From NCBI RefSeq assembly GCF_033097485.1, contig NZ_AP028634.1, positions 620,001 through 684,000 on the forward strand: a stretch of 64,000 nt of DNA, written 5' to 3'. This document shows, piece after piece, positions 60,325 to 64,000 of this stretch. Every line of letters begins with the position of its first letter. Positions within the stretch are counted from its first letter, which is position 1. This DNA comes from Pyrofollis japonicus. Lineage in GTDB: Archaea > Thermoproteota > Thermoprotei_A > Sulfolobales > Pyrodictiaceae. A program made the position numbers and the translations under genes. The notes under the pieces were generated by a model. The model was not told the DNA's origin and did not search any database. It saw only the letters and a list, made by a program, of their open reading frames with translations.

Positions 60325-61272
60325 TTGTACATTAGGTTTCTCAGACTATATGGATGGCTTAGGCTGCTACTCGTCATAATTGTCTCCTTGGTTGCCATGC
60401 TTTCTCTCTACTATTATTATGCTAACTGGACTCCGCCTGGTTTAGAAGAACTGATAGTGAGTCTCCGCTTCGCTGGATACAATGTGGATCCTGGAAACCC
60501 GTATAGTGTTATTAGTGCCGCCAAGGAAGCAGCTCCTCAGCTCCTGGACAAGCTCAACAAGGTAGCCGTGATGGCTCCCTACGACGCGATTAATTATAGG
60601 CTTGGGTTCCTCGCCTCCGGCCTCTCAACTCTATTGCATAGCATTATACTATTCTTTGCCATTACGTGTACTGGTGTGTTGCATGAGTTGTTCTCAAGCG
60701 GTGTCTACTCAGTGATGGCTGCTCTGCGAGGCTCTCGCGGAAGAATATTAGCCAGCTATACCTTGTCCCAAGCCCTGTTCTACACCGTACTAAGCTTCGT
60801 TGCCTTGTCACCGATACTCCTTGCTCCGTGGATAAATGCGTGGATAGGCTTCCGCGGAGTCGGACCCTCTCTCTTCCTCGGCGCTGTTTCACTTAGCCTC
60901 TTTGTCCTAGAACTCTTACTATACATGCTGCTTGGCGCAGTGTTCGCGTACCATGGCAGGTTCGCCGAGTACGTTATAGTAGCAGCGACACTGCTACTCG
61001 TGCTACCCTTTATACTGGTCGAGTTCCTTTCACCATTCATCAATGAGGCGTTGGGCAAGACGCTCTTCGTGATCTTCATGCTATTTCGCCCAATGAATGC
61101 CGTACCAGGGGTAACAGAGTACATTGTAGCAACTACGGGCATAGATCCTCAGGCTAAACTATTTGTATCAATTAGTGCTCCCGCAAAGCTCTCTGTCCTA
61201 GGCATACTTATTACTATAGTCGTAGAGGCGGTGTACCTACACTATGTTCTAGAGAAGAAAGGTGTTCCATGA
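60325..61272 (+). CDS. ABC permease (membrane subunit)
   Basis: The protein has 315 residues with about six hydrophobic helices (LLLVIIVSLVAMLSLYYYY, LSTLLHSIILFFAITCTGVL, LFVLELLLYMLLGAVFAY and others). An extracellular loop after the first helix (WTPPGLEELIVSLRFAGYNVDPGN) is long. TTG 60325 start. The layout suits an ABC-2-like permease. With the two preceding genes it would make an export or secretion system of unknown cargo. Confidence 0.75.
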   Translation: MYIRFLRLYGWLRLLLVIIVSLVAMLSLYYYYANWTPPGLEELIVSLRFAGYNVDPGNPYSVISAAKEAAPQLLDKLNKVAVMAPYDAINYRLGFLASGLSTLLHSIILFFAITCTGVLHELFSSGVYSVMAALRGSRGRILASYTLSQALFYTVLSFVALSPILLAPWINAWIGFRGVGPSLFLGAVSLSLFVLELLLYMLLGAVFAYHGRFAEYVIVAATLLLVLPFILVEFLSPFINEALGKTLFVIFMLFRPMNAVPGVTEYIVATTGIDPQAKLFVSISAPAKLSVLGILITIVVEAVYLHYVLEKKGVP

Positions 61273-61368
61273 GTATTTTCTGCCCTCTTAACCGGGCCAT
61301 GGTATTCACTAGTTGTACCTAAATAAGCCATAGCAAACGCAATAGAGCCCCATGCAGCTCCACGCCTC

Positions 61369-62153
61369 TTATACATGGCCCTTTAGAGCCCTCAGCTTCT
61401 TCACATGTTCTACGTGGTCTAGGTATCTGCTAAGCAGCTTAGCTCTGTCTTCCTCGGCTTCAGCTGCATCGCCGTAGACCAACACGGCTTCCTCTGCTAT
61501 TACTGCGCCGAGGACCGGGTCGTCAAGGACATCTATTATGACTATGTCCACTGGTGCTTGTAGTGCGTCTTCTAGTACTGCCTGTATTTTTTCCCTATCT
61601 CCAGGGCGCTCCGGGGCTTCTTGCCCAGCTTTACGGCTACGTCAACGTCGTTGCCACAGCCTTTTCGCGCAAGAGAACCAAATACTAGGATGTAGCGTGC
61701 CCCTATCTCCTCGCCGATTTTCCTGAGCTTTTCAGCTACCTCATTGAGGCATGGATCGTTCTGTGCTACTTTCTCAAGTCGTTGCAACAGGTATGGGGTT
61801 TTCTCAGCTATTTCTATAAAAGCTTGGTGCTCTAAGTCTTCTCTGAGCTCGGCGTACATGTGTACCAGTATGTTGCGGAAGCCTGCCAGTCCCACCAAGA
61901 AGTCTTCTAGGTCCTTGTTGAGCTTAAGCCTCCGTGCTAGCCATGCTGCGGCTTCGCGATAGGTTCCTGGCTTTTCTCCGGCCTCGCGCACGGCTAGTAC
62001 TGCAGCAAAATCAAGTACTGTTCGTGCTATTAGCTGGGCGAGCCTCTCAACAGCATATACGCGTTCCTGCCCGGCCTCATAGTCCTTTAGCGCATCCACG
62101 AATTCATAATAATAAGTTTTCATGAGTCCTAAGAGTCTTTCTAGTACTGCCAC
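61369..62153 (-). pseudogene. HEPN-nucleotidyltransferase fusion with a frameshift
   Basis: The first frame (61572-62153) encodes a HEPN domain with the motif FRNILVHMYAEL (Arg and His of Rx4-6H), then an MNT domain starting VFGSLARKGCGNDVDVAV (GS and DxD). It stops four codons after GGGAAAAAATAC. The frame one base back continues the MNT domain (REKIQAVLEDALQAP, VDIVIIDVLDDPVL) to 61369. The switch must lie between about 61570 and 61605, where there are A6 and C4 runs. Either a mutation, a sequencing error or a -1 slip at the A-run would explain it. HEPN-MNT pairs act as toxin-antitoxin modules; here both are on one polypeptide. Confidence 0.7.
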
Positions 62154-62231
62154 GCCTGGACCCGTATTTCACTAGGTTATTGCTGGGAGCTAGAAGTTGT
62201 TCTGCCTCGTAGATGATATGATGTCTTGGAG

Positions 62232-62912
62232 CTAGGAGTTCACTATTTTGCCGAGTATGGTAGGGACTTGGGTTATATCGTTTGCAACGTAGTCTGCTAT
62301 CGGTGATGGTGGTGTGTTTCTTGCTATGTGGATTGTCTTTATGCCTAGGTTCTTGGCTCCCCATATGTCTTCGTAGCCTCGGTCGCCTATGTGGATTGCC
62401 TCGCCTGGCTTTGCGTCTACGAGGCTTAGCGCGTAGATGAATATTCTTGGGTCGGGCTTCCTTACGCCTACGAGCCTGCTGGTCACCACGGCGTCGACGT
62501 GGTCTAGGAAGCCGTGGAGGCGTAGAGCCTCCTCTATGGCCTCCTGGGAGGAGGCGTTCGAGACGATGACTACTCGGTCCGTGAGCCTTCTAATCTCTCT
62601 TAGCGCGTCCAGGGCGCCGGGGATCGGCTTGAGGCTGGCTGCGAGGATGCGTACAAGGTCGCGATAGGTTTTGCGGGCCTCCTCTGGCCTTACGACTCTC
62701 TTCCTGCTCCGCGAGACATAGTAGTAGGCGACTGCCTCCAAGCTGGTCTCACAGATATCGGCGTAGCGGAAACCGTAGCCGTGGTAAACATCAAGGTAGC
62801 TTAGAGGGGCATCTATGCCGAGCGAGCTAGCCAGTTCCCTGCTGAGCCCCTCGCTACCCTCCTCAATCATCAACGTGCCTCCAAGGTCTAGGAGGACTGC
62901 TCTTAGCCGCAA
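62232..62912 (-). CDS. HAD-superfamily hydrolase
   Basis: This 226-residue protein has HAD motifs: I LLDLGGTL (nucleophile Asp with Gly at the usual second Asp), II VVIVSNASS, III RKPDPRIF (Lys) and IV HIGDRGYEDIWGAK. A helical cap follows motif I. Substitution of the second Asp in motif I occurs in other archaeal members and may favour non-phosphatase or specialised phosphatase activity. Substrate cannot be predicted. It stands alone on the minus strand. Confidence 0.82.
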   Translation of the reverse strand: MRLRAVLLDLGGTLMIEEGSEGLSRELASSLGIDAPLSYLDVYHGYGFRYADICETSLEAVAYYYVSRSRKRVVRPEEARKTYRDLVRILAASLKPIPGALDALREIRRLTDRVVIVSNASSQEAIEEALRLHGFLDHVDAVVTSRLVGVRKPDPRIFIYALSLVDAKPGEAIHIGDRGYEDIWGAKNLGIKTIHIARNTPPSPIADYVANDITQVPTILGKIVNS

Positions 62913-63111
62913 TACTTGCCGCCGCGCAGATTCTCTTCAGTGAGGACCCATTTATCTAGAAGCCCCGGGGGCCGGCGACGAGGAGTTATAAGCTGTGGTT
63001 AATCGCCGCCGGATGCTCCACAGGGAAGAGAGACACACGGTAGGGACTGGGTGCGTCAAAAATGCTTGTTAGGCGGTGCCCCGTACCCCCCTTTATTGTC
63101 GCCGCCATCGT

Positions 63112-63723
63112 CTAGAATAGGTTCTTGAGCCTTGTGGGTGCGACGAGCTTTTTGAGGCTCGTGACGTGTATTGTCGTCTTTATGGGGTATTGTTCGCTCC
63201 TTGCCGCCGCGCCTAGTATCTCTGCTGGCGAGGGGGGCTCTGCTATTGCCCTTATCTTGTAGGCTTTGTCGCCGCGGCCTAGTGCCTGGTTCTCTAGCCT
63301 TGCTAGCGCATGGTGTAGGAGCACCTTGTCCCTGTGGAGCACTAGTTTGAGCCCAGCGTGTCTTAGCTCTAGGCGGGCGCTGCCCCGCGGGACGCTCTTT
63401 TCTAGTAGCTCTGCGAGGAACAAGAGCGCTTCTTCTGCGCTGTCTGCGCGTACCGTCAGCGTCCTCGTGGGCGGGTTTACCGCCTCTATGTCCTCACCGT
63501 ACCTGGCTAGTACTACTGGCGCCCGGGTCGCGCCTAGTAAGCGGAGCGCCGTGTAGCGGTGATGCCCGTCGATAATGGTGAGCGTCTTCTCCTCAACTAT
63601 TATCGGTCTCAGTACTTGCCCCGCCGCGGCGATGCTGTGGGCTATTCGCTGTGCGTGGTGCTTGTCGGCTTTTTCGTGTACTCGTAGCTCCCGGATCGGC
63701 AGTAGGAGTATCCTTGGCTCCAC
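63112..63723 (-). CDS. serK: SerK-like ADP-dependent serine kinase (ParB/Srx fold)
   Basis: The 203-residue protein has the ParB/sulfiredoxin-type core with LLPIRELRVHEKADKHHA near the N-terminus and the hallmark IIDGHHRYTALRLLGA. This matches archaeal SerK, which makes O-phosphoserine from serine with ADP, as shown for the Thermococcus enzyme. The upstream gene nine bases away is trpB2, and TrpB2 enzymes use O-phosphoserine to make tryptophan. The pair fits one pathway. A DNA-binding ParB role is less likely as there is no helix-turn-helix. Confidence 0.75.
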   Translation of the reverse strand: MEPRILLLPIRELRVHEKADKHHAQRIAHSIAAAGQVLRPIIVEEKTLTIIDGHHRYTALRLLGATRAPVVLARYGEDIEAVNPPTRTLTVRADSAEEALLFLAELLEKSVPRGSARLELRHAGLKLVLHRDKVLLHHALARLENQALGRGDKAYKIRAIAEPPSPAEILGAAARSEQYPIKTTIHVTSLKKLVAPTRLKNLF

Positions 63724-63732
63724 AATAGGCGG

Positions 63733-64000
63733 TCAGCCCTCCACCTTCGGCAGGTACGATAGGTCGAAGCTCTCCGGCTCGGTATCCTCGAGCCTGCCTG
63801 CCAGGTAGTCCTCGTAGCCCTTGAGGTCTAGTAGGCCGTGGCCGCTCAGGTTGAACACTATGATGCGCTTCTCGTTCTTCTTCTTAGCCTCCCTAGCAAG
63901 GTCTATCACTGCTTTGACTGCATGGGCGCTCTCTGGCGCCGGGACGATGCCCTCTGCCTGGGCGAAGAACCTAGCTGCCTCGAACACCTCTGTCTGCTTA
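63733..64000 (-). CDS. trpB2: Tryptophan synthase beta-like TrpB2, C-terminal part (partial)
   Basis: The frame runs off the right edge; about 88 C-terminal residues are seen. [20 protein letters not shown] and [21 protein letters not shown] are the conserved end of TrpB2, with the Ser-Gly-His-Gly that contacts the PLP phosphate region. TrpB2 is the second type of tryptophan synthase beta subunit, reported to prefer O-phosphoserine. It precedes serK in the same operon. The true start is outside the window. Confidence 0.85.
   Translation of the reverse strand, partial: KQTEVFEAARFFAQAEGIVPAPESAHAVKAVIDLAREAKKKNEKRIIVFNLSGHGLLDLKGYEDYLAGRLEDTEPESFDLSYLPKVEG

Noticed and set aside
63112-63723. 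Plasmid-type ParB or DpdB reading of the 203-residue protein
   Set aside because: No helix-turn-helix follows the core, and adjacency to trpB2 with the DGHHR motif fits SerK better.

Overview
The window looks like chromosomal DNA of a hyperthermophilic crenarchaeon, most likely Desulfurococcales and perhaps near Pyrodictiaceae. Evidence: GTG and TTG starts are frequent, genes overlap by a few bases, TATA-type promoters are visible, CRISPR repeats are 25 nt, and the gene set (HerA-NurA, archaeosine-type QueD/QueE, SerK-TrpB2, PaREP1-type HEPN proteins, VapBC pairs) is typical of Crenarchaeota. The genus is an inference and no rRNA or tRNA gene was found to test it.

Region 1 (1-28.5 kb) is a large CRISPR-Cas and defence island. 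It opens with the end of a Cas operon (partial gene, Cas3'' HD nuclease). It holds four CRISPR arrays sharing one repeat family and one conserved leader; two run on the plus strand and two on the minus strand. It also carries cas1 and a Csa1/Cas4-type gene (no cas2 seen), an enlarged NurA-HerA pair, a PUA-less TGT-like enzyme overlapping cas1 tail to tail, and a complete type III-B Cmr operon in the order cmr4-cmr5-cmr1-cmr6-cmr2-cmr3. In that operon Cas10/Cmr2 is divided between two genes. A Cas6-like gene lies between arrays 3 and 4. Between array 2 and cmr lie two unrecognised genes with Rossmann/CARF-like halves and a strongly AT-rich three-gene cassette (OLD/SMC-like ATPase, cysteine-rich protein, unknown protein). 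That cassette is the best candidate here for an undescribed defence module.

Region 2 (28.6-34.5 kb) has a possible structured RNA, queD-queE (7-deazaguanine/archaeosine synthesis), small and multi-pass membrane proteins, and an acyl-CoA-ligase-like protein lacking key catalytic motifs. Region 3 (34.5-39.4 kb) is a complete Liv-type ABC importer operon (livJ-H-M-G-F) on the minus strand.

Region 4 (39.4-47.2 kb) mixes toxin-antitoxin and nucleic-acid genes (HEPN/PaREP1, two VapBC pairs, a nucleotidyltransferase, an EndoIII-like glycosylase), a radical SAM protein and a secreted transglutaminase-like pair. Region 5 (47.2-61.3 kb) is rich in surface proteins: an FG-GAP protein and a clostripain-like protease, both on Thr-rich stalks. 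It also has two ABC export systems, a STAND-type regulator with an N-terminal winged helix, and a second HEPN paralogue. Region 6 (61.3-64 kb) has a frameshifted HEPN-nucleotidyltransferase fusion, a HAD hydrolase, and serK next to trpB2. That last pair fits an O-phosphoserine route to tryptophan.
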